Positions 15,877 through 24,640 are shown, counted from the stretch's first letter. The stretch: 35,882 nucleotides of DNA from an uncultured Bacilli bacterium (GCA_910583745.1 CAJTZC010000011.1:1-35882), one strand, 5' to 3'. The notes: generated by a model not told the origin, from the letters alone. Numbers and translations are program-made.

Positions 15877-18168
15877 GTGCAAAATAGACTTCTTATATTG
15901 ATACTTCAAACCATCACCTTATTTCCCAATCAGGAAATAAAATTGGAACTTTCTAATGCTCTCTCTAAGAGAATTATTAAAAAATCTCTATCTGAATACA
16001 ATGGAGATTTAATCGTCGTCTCTCCTAAAGACGAGAACAAAAGCGTCACTTCTATAAAGGACATTCAGAACATCGGCGCTTTTTCTAAAGTAAAAAATGT
16101 CATCGATTTGCCGAATGGAAATGTCAGGATAACCCTGCGAGGTATCAAAAGAGTGAAAATTAGCACGTTGTCTCTTTTGGAAGAGGACTTGATAGAAGTG
16201 GGGTTTAGTCCTATCGATAACCCCGTCTATAACTTAGACGAAGAGTTGGCTTATTCTAGAAAACTTAAAGATTTGGTCGCGAAGTATGTCAATCTGAATA
16301 GTCTCGCGTCAAATTCTATTTTGGGCATTATCAAAAATATCACAAATCTAAGTAAAATCACCGACATGATAAGCGCGTCGTTGGAGTTCAATCCTAAGCA
16401 AAAATTCAAACTGTTTAAAGAGACAGACTATTATAAGAGAGCTCGTATGCTCATCACGATACTCGGGAATGAAATTCTCTCTTTGGAATTGGAAAATAAA
16501 ATCGAAGACGAAGTGCGAGATAAGTTCGATAAGAACGAGAAAGAAATCATCATCAGGGAGAAGATAAAAGTCCTCTCTGACGAGATAGGTTTATCGAACG
16601 ACAAGCAAGTCGAATGTGAAAAGTTTTTGAACCTCATAGAAGGATTTAAAATCGATGAAAAGATTAAGAACAGCATGAGAAGTGAAGTCAAAAGGTTCGA
16701 GATGACTCTCGACAATTCTCCTGAATATGGAAGCTTACGTGCCCATTTGGAATTTATAACAACTTTACCATGGAATAAGAGTTCTAAAGAAGAGAGCGAC
16801 ATCAAGAAAATCGACGACCAACTCAACGAATTGCATTACGGATTGGATAGAGCTAAAGAGAGAATCGAGGAGTATCTGGCTCTTCGCAAGAAAAAGAAGA
16901 ACATACCGAGCCCTGTCTTGTGTCTCATCGGTCCTCCAGGAACAGGTAAGACGACTTTTGCAAGGGAACTTTCGAGTTCTGTGCACCGCGAATTTGTCAA
17001 AGTCAGCGTCGGAGGGTTGAACGATGCGAGTGAACTCGTCGGGCACAGAAGGACGTATATCGCTGCTGGAGCTGGAAAAATCATGGAAGGCATACGCAAG
17101 TGTGGGGTAAATAATCCCGTCATACTGATCGATGAAGTCGACAAGATAGTGAAAGACTACAAGGGAGACCCTTCGGGGGTTTTGCTCGAGATTTTGGACC
17201 AAACGCAGAATAAAGAGTTCGTCGACAACTATGTCCAAGAACCGTTCGACCTCTCCAACGTGCTCTTTATATTGACGGCGAACGATGAATCGAAGATACC
17301 GAAAGCTCTATATGACCGCTTGGAAATCGTAGAAGTTTCAAGTTATACGGTGTTCGATAAAATTGAGATTGCTAAGAACTATACCATGCCTCGACTCGGG
17401 AAGAACTACGGATTCGACCACACTTCGATAAAGATGGGTGACGCTGTCATCGCTAAAATCGTCGAAGAATATACGCGCGAGGCCGGCATGCGCGATTTGG
17501 AGAGAAAGATATCTTCTATCGTTCGCAAGGTACTGATAGCGGGCTCTGAGAAGTCTGTCACCATCAAAGAAGCGGATTTGCCTAAATATTTAGGACCTGC
17601 TAAATATAGAACGATTGTCGATGAAACTCTCGATGTCGGCGTTGTCAATGTGCCTGCCTGCACAAATATGGGGGGATGCGTGTTTAAGGTCGAAGTGTCT
17701 CTCTATGCCGGAGTGGAAAAAATCATTTCGACCGGTTCTCTAGGAAAAATCATGCAGGAGAGCGCTCTCGTATCGTTAAGTTATATCAAAACCTATGCCA
17801 AGGATTTGAAAGTCGATGTCAAGAAATTGGCACAGACATTGCATATACATGCCCTCGATGGTTCGACTCCGAAAGAAGGACCGAGTGCCGGAATGGGTAT
17901 CACTGTGGCTATCCTGAGCGAACTGTTGGAAAAGAGAATTCCAAATCATATTGCCTTCTCAGGTGAATTGTCCTTAAAAGGAAGAATATTGAAAATTGGA
18001 GGTCTCAAAGACAAAGTCATCAGTGCTTACAATCTCGGAATCGATAAAATGTATGTCCCTCGTGGAAACGAGGAAGATTTGAAGTCGGTCCCTAAGAAGA
18101 TTTTAAAGGTCGTCGACATCGTTCTCGTCGATGCATTTACAGAAGTTTACAACGATATTTTTAAATAA
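15877..18168 (+). CDS. lon: ATP-dependent protease Lon
   Basis: A 763-aa cytoplasmic AAA+ serine protease that degrades damaged and regulatory proteins. The N-terminal substrate-binding domain (~1-190) starts LLILILQTITLFPNQEIKLE. It is followed by a coiled-coil linker, Walker A GPPGTGKTT (352-360), Walker B VILIDEVDK, and the protease domain with catalytic Ser670 (KEGPSAG) and Lys713 (GGLKDK). Length is normal. I chose the GTG at 15877 because AGGTGAGG lies 6 nt upstream; the earlier GTG at 15865 overlaps that site. The gene follows a terminator, so it is transcribed from its own promoter. Confidence 0.96.
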   Translation: MQNRLLILILQTITLFPNQEIKLELSNALSKRIIKKSLSEYNGDLIVVSPKDENKSVTSIKDIQNIGAFSKVKNVIDLPNGNVRITLRGIKRVKISTLSLLEEDLIEVGFSPIDNPVYNLDEELAYSRKLKDLVAKYVNLNSLASNSILGIIKNITNLSKITDMISASLEFNPKQKFKLFKETDYYKRARMLITILGNEILSLELENKIEDEVRDKFDKNEKEIIIREKIKVLSDEIGLSNDKQVECEKFLNLIEGFKIDEKIKNSMRSEVKRFEMTLDNSPEYGSLRAHLEFITTLPWNKSSKEESDIKKIDDQLNELHYGLDRAKERIEEYLALRKKKKNIPSPVLCLIGPPGTGKTTFARELSSSVHREFVKVSVGGLNDASELVGHRRTYIAAGAGKIMEGIRKCGVNNPVILIDEVDKIVKDYKGDPSGVLLEILDQTQNKEFVDNYVQEPFDLSNVLFILTANDESKIPKALYDRLEIVEVSSYTVFDKIEIAKNYTMPRLGKNYGFDHTSIKMGDAVIAKIVEEYTREAGMRDLERKISSIVRKVLIAGSEKSVTIKEADLPKYLGPAKYRTIVDETLDVGVVNVPACTNMGGCVFKVEVSLYAGVEKIISTGSLGKIMQESALVSLSYIKTYAKDLKVDVKKLAQTLHIHALDGSTPKEGPSAGMGITVAILSELLEKRIPNHIAFSGELSLKGRILKIGGLKDKVISAYNLGIDKMYVPRGNEEDLKSVPKKILKVVDIVLVDAFTEVYNDIFK

Positions 18169-18174
18169 TTACGC

Positions 18175-18218
18175 ATTCTTCACCAAAAGAAATTATAATA
18201 TTCTTGTAGGTGAAGAAT
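18175..18218 (+). promoter_or_regulatory. inverted repeat sequestering the LCP ribosome site
   Basis: ATTCTTCACC at 18175-18184 is the exact reverse complement of GGTGAAGAAT at 18209-18218. The 24-nt loop contains a TATAAT (18194-18199). The right arm contains the GGTGA ribosome site for the gene at 18224. In a read-through transcript from lon the hairpin would mask that site; a transcript started inside the loop would leave it free. Confidence 0.4.
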
Positions 18219-18223
18219 TTTTT

Positions 18224-19672
18224 ATGGAGAAAACCAAACAAAAAGTAATAAAAAGAAAGCCCATGAAACATAAGGCTCTTTTTAGGACAGTCAGTATTTT
18301 GCTGGTCATCCTGACCTCTATATTTCTCGTCAAACTGCTCTGCATCGGAATATTGGGGCTGAAGCACATCGTCTCTCTATGTGGGATATTATTCCTCGTA
18401 GAAGCGTTTCTATTGTTCGTGCTGAATAAACGGTTTAAAGTGGTCATCAAGATTCCTTTTTTGGTCCTAGCCGTTTTGCTTATCTGTGTGTTTTCCTATG
18501 GGTCTTACAGTTTGGAAGCGACGACGCGCTTTGCCATGAAGATAGCGGAGAACATTTCGTATGAAGAAAAATATTACGTCTATGTGGTCAATTCAAGTGG
18601 ACATTCGAGTGCCGACGGTTTAACTGCATCGAAGTTAGGCATTTTCGACAGCAAGGGAAAGACCTTAGAGGAGGCCGTTCGGCTTTTGAAAAAGAAGGCC
18701 TCTTTTGAAGAGGAGAAAAAGTATGACGATTTAGGTGCTCTGTTCGAGGACTGTACCGATGGAAAAATCGACGTCATACTCCTGAGCTCGACTTTGGAGG
18801 AAATTGCGAGCGAAGAATACACCGATTTGTTCTATCAACTCAAGAGCATCGGAGAAGTCTCTGTCAAGACGAAAGCGAATGTCAAGAAGAGCAATGTCGA
18901 CGTGACGAACGACCCTTTCTTGGTCTATATCAGTGGCATCGACACATATGGTTCCATCGCGAATATCTCGAGAAGTGACGTGAATATTTTGGTCGCAGTC
19001 AATCCTAAGAACAATAAGGTTCTATTAGTCAATACGCCTCGCGATTATTATGTAAAATTGCACTCTAAAAAGGCTTTCGACAAGCTCACACATGCGGGGA
19101 ATTATGGAATAGAGGAGTCCATCACGACTTTGGAAGATTTATACCACACCGATATCGATTTCTATGTAAAATTGAACTTCAGTTCTCTCATAAAAATCGT
19201 CGATACTCTGGGTGGAATTACCGTCGAATCGAAGTATAATTTCGCTTATGATGGGCACAGTTTCCATAAAGGAAAGAATACACTCAATGGGTCCGCTGCG
19301 CTTGCATTCTCGAGAAGTAGAAAGGAACTTCCTCTCGGGGATATCTCGCGAGGTGAGAACCAAGAAGCTGTCATCAAAGGTCTCATCGAGAAAGTCACGA
19401 GTCCTTCCATCATCACGAAGTATAAGAGGTTGCTGGATACTTTGGGGAATTCAGTCGTCACCAATATGTCCGACGTCGAGATGTTCGCTTTAGCCAAGAT
19501 GCAACTCGCTTCCAATCCGACTTGGACGGTCGAGACCAAAAACGCGAGGGGCTCTGATGCCTATAAGACGGCGTATTCAGCAGGGAAGACAAAACTGTAT
19601 GTCATGGACCCCGACGAGACTTCTGTGAATGAAGTCATACAAGCTCTCAATGAAATTTTAGAGGAAAACTAG
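18224..19672 (+). CDS. LytR-CpsA-Psr (LCP) family protein
   Basis: A 482-aa membrane-anchored LCP enzyme. Members transfer lipid-linked anionic polymers to peptidoglycan at the outer membrane face. Three hydrophobic segments lie at ~19-39, 45-67 and 73-93 instead of the usual single helix. A ~140-residue extracellular accessory region follows, then the LCP domain. That domain shows YISGIDTYG, RSDVNILVAVNPKNNKVLL, NTPRDYYV, THAGNYG, the Asp/Arg residues expected to bind pyrophosphate, and SRSRKELPLGDISRGENQ near its end. The start at 18224 follows AGGTGA with a spacing of about 10 nt; the frame extends upstream into lon without a convincing start. It sits 55 nt after lon, behind an inverted repeat. 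Confidence 0.87.
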   Translation: MEKTKQKVIKRKPMKHKALFRTVSILLVILTSIFLVKLLCIGILGLKHIVSLCGILFLVEAFLLFVLNKRFKVVIKIPFLVLAVLLICVFSYGSYSLEATTRFAMKIAENISYEEKYYVYVVNSSGHSSADGLTASKLGIFDSKGKTLEEAVRLLKKKASFEEEKKYDDLGALFEDCTDGKIDVILLSSTLEEIASEEYTDLFYQLKSIGEVSVKTKANVKKSNVDVTNDPFLVYISGIDTYGSIANISRSDVNILVAVNPKNNKVLLVNTPRDYYVKLHSKKAFDKLTHAGNYGIEESITTLEDLYHTDIDFYVKLNFSSLIKIVDTLGGITVESKYNFAYDGHSFHKGKNTLNGSAALAFSRSRKELPLGDISRGENQEAVIKGLIEKVTSPSIITKYKRLLDTLGNSVVTNMSDVEMFALAKMQLASNPTWTVETKNARGSDAYKTAYSAGKTKLYVMDPDETSVNEVIQALNEILEEN

Positions 19673-19700
19673 TTCAATGCTTGTGGTAAGAAATGACAAT

Positions 19701-19729
19701 TTTACAATTCTCATTCAATGTGATATGAT
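19701..19729 (+). promoter_or_regulatory. extended -10 promoter of a short transcript
   Basis: TTTACA at 19701-19706 is 17 nt from TATGAT at 19724-19729, preceded by TGA. A predicted start near 19736 leaves only about 60 nt to the terminator at 19762-19791. Confidence 0.45.
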
Positions 19730-19735
19730 TTATAT

Positions 19736-19796
19736 GTAATCAAAAAGACCCGTAATTGGGGAAAAAAGGGACTGTCCCTTTTTTATTTTTTACACT
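19736..19796 (+). ncRNA. possible ~60-nt small RNA
   Basis: A promoter and an intrinsic terminator bracket about 60 nt with no reading frame of note. The RNA would contain a CCC/GGG mini-hairpin (19749-19759) followed by the terminator stem. The same CCC could instead pair with the terminator's GGG, so an attenuator-like switch is possible. No known family was recognised. It could equally be the terminated tail of the LCP transcript. Confidence 0.3.
19762..19791 (+). terminator. intrinsic terminator
   Basis: AAAAAAGGGA at 19762-19771 pairs with TCCCTTTTTT at 19775-19784 around a 3-nt loop, followed by a further T-rich tail. Bases 19797-20008 beyond it are very AT-rich and hold no reading frame, only the candidate promoter listed next. 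Confidence 0.85.
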
Positions 19797-19971
19797 TTAA
19801 ATGAGTTAGTTTGTTAAAGGAAATATGTAAGTTGTTAAAATTTATCTTTAACATTTCCGTTTTTATTAACAATACTTATTATTCAACCGAATTATACCAA
19901 ATGGTTAATTTGTTCATCAGATGATTTTTCATAAAATTTTAAAAAAAATGTAACTTTTTATTATTTTATAT

Positions 19972-19980
19972 TGTTATTAT
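19972..19980 (+). promoter_or_regulatory. candidate extended -10 for the ECF sigma operon
   Basis: TGTTATTAT at 19972-19980 gives an extended -10 (5/6 match) without a good sigma-A -35. A TGTAAC at 19949-19954, about 20 nt upstream, recalls the AAC core of ECF -35 elements and could indicate autoregulation. Both readings are tentative. The gene's ribosome site GAGGTGA is at 19998-20004. Confidence 0.3.
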
Positions 19981-20008
19981 AGTGAAAGCTTTCAAATGAG
20001 GTGACTTT

Positions 20009-20470
20009 ATGGATGAAAATTTCACAACAATTTATAAGCAACTAGCACCGGATATTTATAAATTGATTTTTAGTTATACTTTAAATACATGCGATACGAA
20101 AGATATTTTACAAAATGTCTTTATAAAGTATTATAAGAATTATAAGAGGTATCCTAATGATATTATTCAAATAAAAAAGATATTAATTCGAATTGCCTCT
20201 AATCTATCCAAAAATTTCTTAAAATCGAAGTGGCATTCGAAAACATTATTGATCGATGATGTATCTAAATATCAGTTTAACGATAATGATACCAGAATGG
20301 TGGCAGAATTAAGTAAAATTCCGCACCAGTATAGAATAGTACTTTACTTGTTTTATTATGAAGGATATAAAATAAGCGAAATATCGGAGATCTTAAAAAT
20401 GAATGAATCGACTATCAAACAGAGATTAAGACGTGCTAGAGAAAAATTACAAAAAGAAATGGAGATATAA
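20009..20470 (+). CDS. ECF-type sigma-70 factor
   Basis: A 153-aa alternative sigma factor with only regions 2 and 4, the ECF layout. Region 2 covers ~5-75 (DTKDILQNVFIKYYKNYK; IKKILIRIASNLSKNFLKSK). Region 4 covers ~95-150 (IPHQYRIVLYLFYYEGYKIS; ILKMNESTIKQRLRRAREKL). Its start follows GAGGTGA with 4-nt spacing. It is one base away from a membrane protein gene that fits the place of its anti-sigma or sensor partner. The pair is clearly AT-rich compared with lon, LCP and fmt, suggesting separate acquisition. Confidence 0.88.
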   Translation: MDENFTTIYKQLAPDIYKLIFSYTLNTCDTKDILQNVFIKYYKNYKRYPNDIIQIKKILIRIASNLSKNFLKSKWHSKTLLIDDVSKYQFNDNDTRMVAELSKIPHQYRIVLYLFYYEGYKISEISEILKMNESTIKQRLRRAREKLQKEMEI

Positions 20471-20471
20471 A

Positions 20472-21254
20472 ATGAAAAATTTTGAAAAAAATTATAAATC
20501 AACATTTGATAAAGTCAGCTTATCTAATAAAGAGTTAGAAGATTTGCAAAATAATCTATATAAAAAACAAAACAAAACTAATTTACGATGCGCAGTTTTA
20601 AGTGCTATCATTTTATGTTTTGCTTTTACAACAGTAGTCTATGGAAAAGAAATAGTCAATACGATTAAAGGATTTATACTCGAAGAGGGAACGGTCGAAT
20701 TACCAAATTCTGAAGGTACGGTTATAGATGCTTCCTACACTAAATTTACTGAAACTGTCGAAATAAAAGATGACAATCCTTTCAATGAAAATGTTGACAT
20801 AAGTAATAAATATAGTGATATAGAAATAGAAAAAAAATTAGGGATAAAGATACTTAAAAACCCATATGTGAAAAGCTATATGATAGACAAAATAACTTAT
20901 AATGATAATAAATGTTCTACTTTATCTTTTAAGACCTCCCAAGATGATTATTATGTGGAAGACGATTATTGGTATATTCAAATAGGCTTTTTATTTCATA
21001 CACAATATGCTTCAGAAAAAGAATTAAATCAGGCATATAGCTTTGAAGCTCAAAATAGTGAATGCTCTAATTATCATATTAAATCATTGAAAACAAATGC
21101 CAATATACAGACGTATAAAACAAATTCTGGGATGAACAGTCCTACGATTGCAGAAGCATCATTCATTTATGATCATATAGCATACCACATAAAACTTATG
21201 AAAAAAGATTATAATTCAAAGGATTTATATGACGTTTTGGAATCGTTCACATAA
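20472..21254 (+). CDS. single-pass membrane protein, putative anti-sigma partner
   Basis: A 260-aa protein with a ~37-residue charged cytoplasmic N-terminus (KVSLSNKELEDLQNNLYKKQ), one membrane helix at ~38-58 (AVLSAIILCFAFTTVVYG) and a ~200-residue extracytoplasmic domain with no recognised fold. This topology, immediately downstream of an ECF sigma gene (1-nt gap), is that of a sigma-regulating membrane protein, although no ZAS zinc motif is visible. The start at 20472 follows GGAG with about 8-nt spacing. It is very likely translated with the sigma factor. Function is inferred from topology and context. Confidence 0.65.
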   Translation: MKNFEKNYKSTFDKVSLSNKELEDLQNNLYKKQNKTNLRCAVLSAIILCFAFTTVVYGKEIVNTIKGFILEEGTVELPNSEGTVIDASYTKFTETVEIKDDNPFNENVDISNKYSDIEIEKKLGIKILKNPYVKSYMIDKITYNDNKCSTLSFKTSQDDYYVEDDYWYIQIGFLFHTQYASEKELNQAYSFEAQNSECSNYHIKSLKTNANIQTYKTNSGMNSPTIAEASFIYDHIAYHIKLMKKDYNSKDLYDVLESFT

Positions 21255-21256
21255 AT

Positions 21257-21433
21257 ATGAATAAAAAGAAGCAAAGTAAATCGTTCAGACTATGCTTACT
21301 TACCATCTATGTAGTTATAATAGCATTTTTTACAGACTCGACGATTCGCACATTTTTTGTTTTTATTCACGTAAACTCGGGCGTATTGGGACTCTTGATT
21401 TTAAGAGACAGATTTGATAAAATAAGGCTCTAG
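21257..21433 (+). CDS. small membrane protein in the ECF sigma operon
   Basis: A 58-codon ORF starting 2 nt after the putative anti-sigma gene. Its product has a basic start (MNKKKQSKSFR), a hydrophobic segment (LCLLTIYVVIIAFF), a second hydrophobic stretch (TFFVFIHVNSGVLGLLIL) and a basic end, consistent with a two-pass mini-protein. No Shine-Dalgarno is visible, so it would depend on translational coupling to the gene upstream. It may be a third component of the ECF module or a chance frame. Confidence 0.45.
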   Translation: MNKKKQSKSFRLCLLTIYVVIIAFFTDSTIRTFFVFIHVNSGVLGLLILRDRFDKIRL

Positions 21434-21447
21434 AAAGGAAAAGAATT

Positions 21448-21807
21448 ATGAAATTAAGTGCTAGTCAATTGAACGTTTTGATAAAAGACTATTATTCAAA
21501 ATACGAACAGAGAGACGTCGAACCTTCCATTTCCGTAGGAAGAGTAAGACCGGCTTCAAAACTTGTCACTCCAGGTGTCGTTCACTTCGAAATCACGGAG
21601 ACAGTCACGAATTCGCTTGGAGAAACCGTAGTAGAGAAGACAAACATCGGAGACGATATCGAAAAAATAGTCGCGACTTTTTTAGAAGATCTCGGTTATG
21701 AAGTGACTGCCATCGATTATTTTGGGCTTTCTGGACAAGAAGTGAGTTTCGGTGGCATCGATGTGACTTGTGTAAAGAAATCTCTCGAAGGAAAGGGACA
21801 AATCTAG
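21448..21807 (+). CDS. hypothetical protein
   Basis: A 119-aa protein that I do not recognise. No signal or membrane segment is visible, so probably cytoplasmic. The sequence looks mixed alpha/beta: an N-terminal helix (ASQLNVLIKDYYSKY), beta-rich middle (VVHFEITETVTNSLGE) and a C-terminal helix-strand unit (KIVATFLEDLGYEVTAIDYF). The start follows AAAGGAAAAG. Its codon use matches the housekeeping genes (ATCGAT, GTCGAA), unlike the AT-rich ECF module before it. It ends in a weak terminator. Confidence 0.65.
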   Translation: MKLSASQLNVLIKDYYSKYEQRDVEPSISVGRVRPASKLVTPGVVHFEITETVTNSLGETVVEKTNIGDDIEKIVATFLEDLGYEVTAIDYFGLSGQEVSFGGIDVTCVKKSLEGKGQI

Positions 21808-21813
21808 AAAACT

Positions 21814-21841
21814 CGGTCGTACACATGCGACGGCTTTTTTT
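21814..21841 (+). terminator. weak intrinsic terminator
   Basis: GTCGT at 21816-21820 pairs with GCGAC at 21827-21831 (one wobble). Seven T follow after GGC. Confidence 0.5.
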
Positions 21842-21864
21842 GTGTTCTATTTTGCTATCAAATA

Positions 21865-21873
21865 TGTTACAAT
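21865..21873 (+). promoter_or_regulatory. extended -10 of the fmt operon
   Basis: TGTTACAAT (extended -10, TACAAT at 21868-21873) lies 24 nt before the fmt start. The -35 position (TTCTAT, 21845-21850) matches poorly. Confidence 0.45.
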
Positions 21874-21896
21874 ACTTAGAGAAATGAGTGGATTGA

Positions 21897-22838
21897 ATGA
21901 AAGATTTAAAAGTAGTATTCATGGGGACACCCGAATTTGCTGTCTCTATTCTGGATGCACTTATCCAAAATACCAATGTCGTCATGGTCGTTAGTCAACC
22001 CGATAAGTTAGTCGGAAGGAAAAAAATACTGACCTCATCACCCGTCAAAGCGAGAGCGTTAGAGAACGGTATCGAAGTGTACACGCCGAACAAAATCAGG
22101 GAAGATTTTGAACGCATTCGAGAGGTCAATCCAGATATCATCATCACCTGTGCCTACGGACAAATCATTCCTTTGGAGCTCATCAATTTGCCACGACTCG
22201 GTTGTGTCAATGTCCACGCTTCGCTTCTTCCTAAGTACAGAGGTGGGGCACCGATACATCGCGCTATCATGGAAGGCGAAGAAGAGACCGGGATTACCAT
22301 CATGTATATGGATGCGGAGATGGACAGTGGGGATATCATCTCTAAAAGGAGTATTCCTATCGAGGATGAGGACACGCTCGATAGTCTCTCTTTAAAGCTC
22401 GCTGCTCTTGGAAGTGAAATTCTCATCGAGACTTTGCCTTCCCTCGTCGAAGGTACGAACGAGAGAATCGCACAGGATAAAAACTCCGCGACTTATGGCT
22501 ATGTCATTACGAAGGATGACGAACTCATCGACTTCCATACGACGACGAAGGAAGTCTACGACAAAATACGAGGCCTCAATTCGATACCAGGAGCTTATTT
22601 TATAATGGATGGAAAGCACGTCAAGGTCTATGCTTCCCGAAAGGGGACGGCGAAAGGACCTGTCTCTAAAATCAATAACGTATACGAAGATGGGCTCGGC
22701 ATCGGCACACTCGAAGGAGAAATCATCATCACAGAGATAAAGCCTGAGGGTAAAAATAGACTTCTCGTCAAAGATTACTTGCATGGCAAAGATAAAAACA
22801 GTTTAAAAGGAATCGATGTAAATGATAGAATGGATTAA
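21897..22838 (+). CDS. fmt: methionyl-tRNA formyltransferase
   Basis: A 313-aa enzyme that formylates initiator Met-tRNA using 10-formyl-THF. The N-terminal hydrolase-like domain shows FMGTPEFAVSIL, the folate-site residues N105 and H107 (NVHASLLPKYRGGAP) and catalytic D143 (MDAEMDSGD). The C-terminal OB-like domain follows (~205-313). Length is normal. The last 17 nt overlap the next gene. def and priA, frequent partners, are absent. Confidence 0.96.
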   Translation: MKDLKVVFMGTPEFAVSILDALIQNTNVVMVVSQPDKLVGRKKILTSSPVKARALENGIEVYTPNKIREDFERIREVNPDIIITCAYGQIIPLELINLPRLGCVNVHASLLPKYRGGAPIHRAIMEGEEETGITIMYMDAEMDSGDIISKRSIPIEDEDTLDSLSLKLAALGSEILIETLPSLVEGTNERIAQDKNSATYGYVITKDDELIDFHTTTKEVYDKIRGLNSIPGAYFIMDGKHVKVYASRKGTAKGPVSKINNVYEDGLGIGTLEGEIIITEIKPEGKNRLLVKDYLHGKDKNSLKGIDVNDRMD

Positions 22839-23448
22839 AGAGCTACGGAGCACCGAGAGGGGAAGAGCACTCTTCAAATTGATATTGTATATGATATTCT
22901 TCGGAGCCGTCTTATTTTTGGTCGTGTTTACGAATGCGGTCCATCCACCAAAGAAAGCTTCCAGTTCCTCGACACAGAGTTCTCCAGTGGAGAAACCGAG
23001 CGAAAGCCCAAAAGAGAAGACTTACTTCGACAAACAGGAAGTTCTCTATACGGGGCAATACGATTTCACTTATAGGATTGAAAGTGATAAAATTGTCGAA
23101 TATATCGGAGAATATAATGCCGGCCACGTCATAGGATATAGAGAAACAGATGACGATTTAATCAAATATTCTATCGAAGAGGGTGTGACATATTTGCATT
23201 CGTTCGGCTCTAAGACGGAGTACGATGAACTCTATTTGACGTATGACGCGGCTCTGTTCGACTTTAAAAACCTATTTAAAAAGTTGAATTCCTCGACGGC
23301 GAACATCGAAAAGAACGGTGTAGAGAAGCGGTATACCTATCAGTTCATCGACGGATATACCTACATCATCTCGACCGACGAAGAGTGCATCGACACGATA
23401 GAAATATTTAACGAAAGTACGAAGTATGAGTTTGTATTCGACTACTGA
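22822..23448 (+). CDS. membrane-anchored hypothetical protein
   Basis: A 208-aa protein with one N-terminal membrane helix (~18-37, LFKLILYMIFFGAVLFLVVF), a Ser/Pro/Lys-rich linker (~43-66) and a ~140-residue extracytoplasmic domain rich in Tyr, Asp and beta-prone strands. No family was recognised. It overlaps the 3' end of fmt by 17 nt and has an AAAGGA ribosome site inside fmt, so it is translated from the fmt transcript. Only 16 nt separate it from the transporter gene that follows. Confidence 0.7.
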   Translation: MIEWIKELRSTERGRALFKLILYMIFFGAVLFLVVFTNAVHPPKKASSSSTQSSPVEKPSESPKEKTYFDKQEVLYTGQYDFTYRIESDKIVEYIGEYNAGHVIGYRETDDDLIKYSIEEGVTYLHSFGSKTEYDELYLTYDAALFDFKNLFKKLNSSTANIEKNGVEKRYTYQFIDGYTYIISTDEECIDTIEIFNESTKYEFVFDY

Positions 23449-23464
23449 TAAGGAGCGAGAAAAA

Positions 23465-24640
23465 ATGAAAGATAAAATCAAAGGCAACAATTATATATAT
23501 TGGGGAATTACGCTGTTTTCTGTTATTGCAGCTTCGATATTGCTCTTCTTTACATTCTTAAAATTCGATATCATTTTGCGCCTATTTTTGAAGATATTTG
23601 TCGCTTTAGAGCCCATTCTTCTCGGCTTACTGTTTGCCTATCTTCTTTCACCTCTCGTGAAAGTTATCGACCGGCACGTCTCCTGTCATGTCGTCGAGTT
23701 CTTGGCGAAGAAGTGCAAAGAGAAAATAAAAAATAAAAAGAAAGTCTCGCGGATTTTCTCGATTTTTCTCACTTACTTGGTTACATTTTTAATGATCGTT
23801 CTTTTCGTAAAGTTCGTCATACCGAGTCTCTTTGACAGTCTCAATATGATGCTTACAAACATTCCAGTCTATCTCAACAACATCTACGATTCTCTCAAAG
23901 ATTTGGTGAAAAACAATCCCGAGTTAGAAAAACTGATAGACCAATGGAATACCGACATCGTCCAAGCAGTTCGAAGTATCGTCTTGCCTTCGATGGACAT
24001 GATTATCGCGAATATCACGGTGGGTATCTCTTCCATTTTGAAGTGGACCATCAACATCCTCATCGGGCTCATCGTCTCTGTATATCTCATCTACGACAAA
24101 GATTCCTTTATCGATGGGGCAAAAAAAGTTCTGCGCGCTTTGTTGCCTAGAAGAATATACGATACGACCATGACGACGTTGGGCTACACCGATAAAATAT
24201 TCGGCGGTTTCATGGTCGCGAAGATTATCGATTCTCTCATCATCGGGGTCCTCACCTTCGTCATCATTTCGATTTTTAGAATACCGTATGCGCTTATCAT
24301 ATCGGTCATCGTAGGCATCACCAACATCATCCCGTACTTCGGACCCTTCATCGGAGCTATCCCTTGCATTGGATTGCTCTTGGTTATCGACCCAGCGAAG
24401 AGTTTGACTTTTGCGATTTTGATATTCTTAATCCAGCAGTTCGACGGGAACATTCTAGGACCGAAATTGATCGGAAATCGGACGGGAATAAAGAGTTTTT
24501 GGGTACTATTTTCGATACTCTTATTCGGCAGTCTGTTCGGATTTGTGGGCATGATTTTTGGAGTGCCCGTGTTTGCCATCATCTATTCTGTCTTTGCAAA
24601 TCTTATCAATAAAAGACTTGCTAAAAGAGAAGCACGATGA
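23465..24640 (+). CDS. AI-2E family (PerM/TqsA-like) transporter
   Basis: A 391-aa polytopic inner-membrane protein. The family-typical pattern is present: two or three N-terminal helices (YWGITLFSVIAASILLF; ILLGLLFAYLLSPLVKVID), a charged cytoplasmic loop (KKCKEKIKNKKK), a helical middle (~110-175), and C-terminal helices with ITNIIPYFGPFIGAIPC and FDGNILGPKLIGNRTG. Family members have been linked to AI-2 export or ion transport; the substrate here is unknown. The start follows AAGGAG. A promoter for the next gene lies inside its last codons. Confidence 0.88.
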   Translation: MKDKIKGNNYIYWGITLFSVIAASILLFFTFLKFDIILRLFLKIFVALEPILLGLLFAYLLSPLVKVIDRHVSCHVVEFLAKKCKEKIKNKKKVSRIFSIFLTYLVTFLMIVLFVKFVIPSLFDSLNMMLTNIPVYLNNIYDSLKDLVKNNPELEKLIDQWNTDIVQAVRSIVLPSMDMIIANITVGISSILKWTINILIGLIVSVYLIYDKDSFIDGAKKVLRALLPRRIYDTTMTTLGYTDKIFGGFMVAKIIDSLIIGVLTFVIISIFRIPYALIISVIVGITNIIPYFGPFIGAIPCIGLLLVIDPAKSLTFAILIFLIQQFDGNILGPKLIGNRTGIKSFWVLFSILLFGSLFGFVGMIFGVPVFAIIYSVFANLINKRLAKREAR

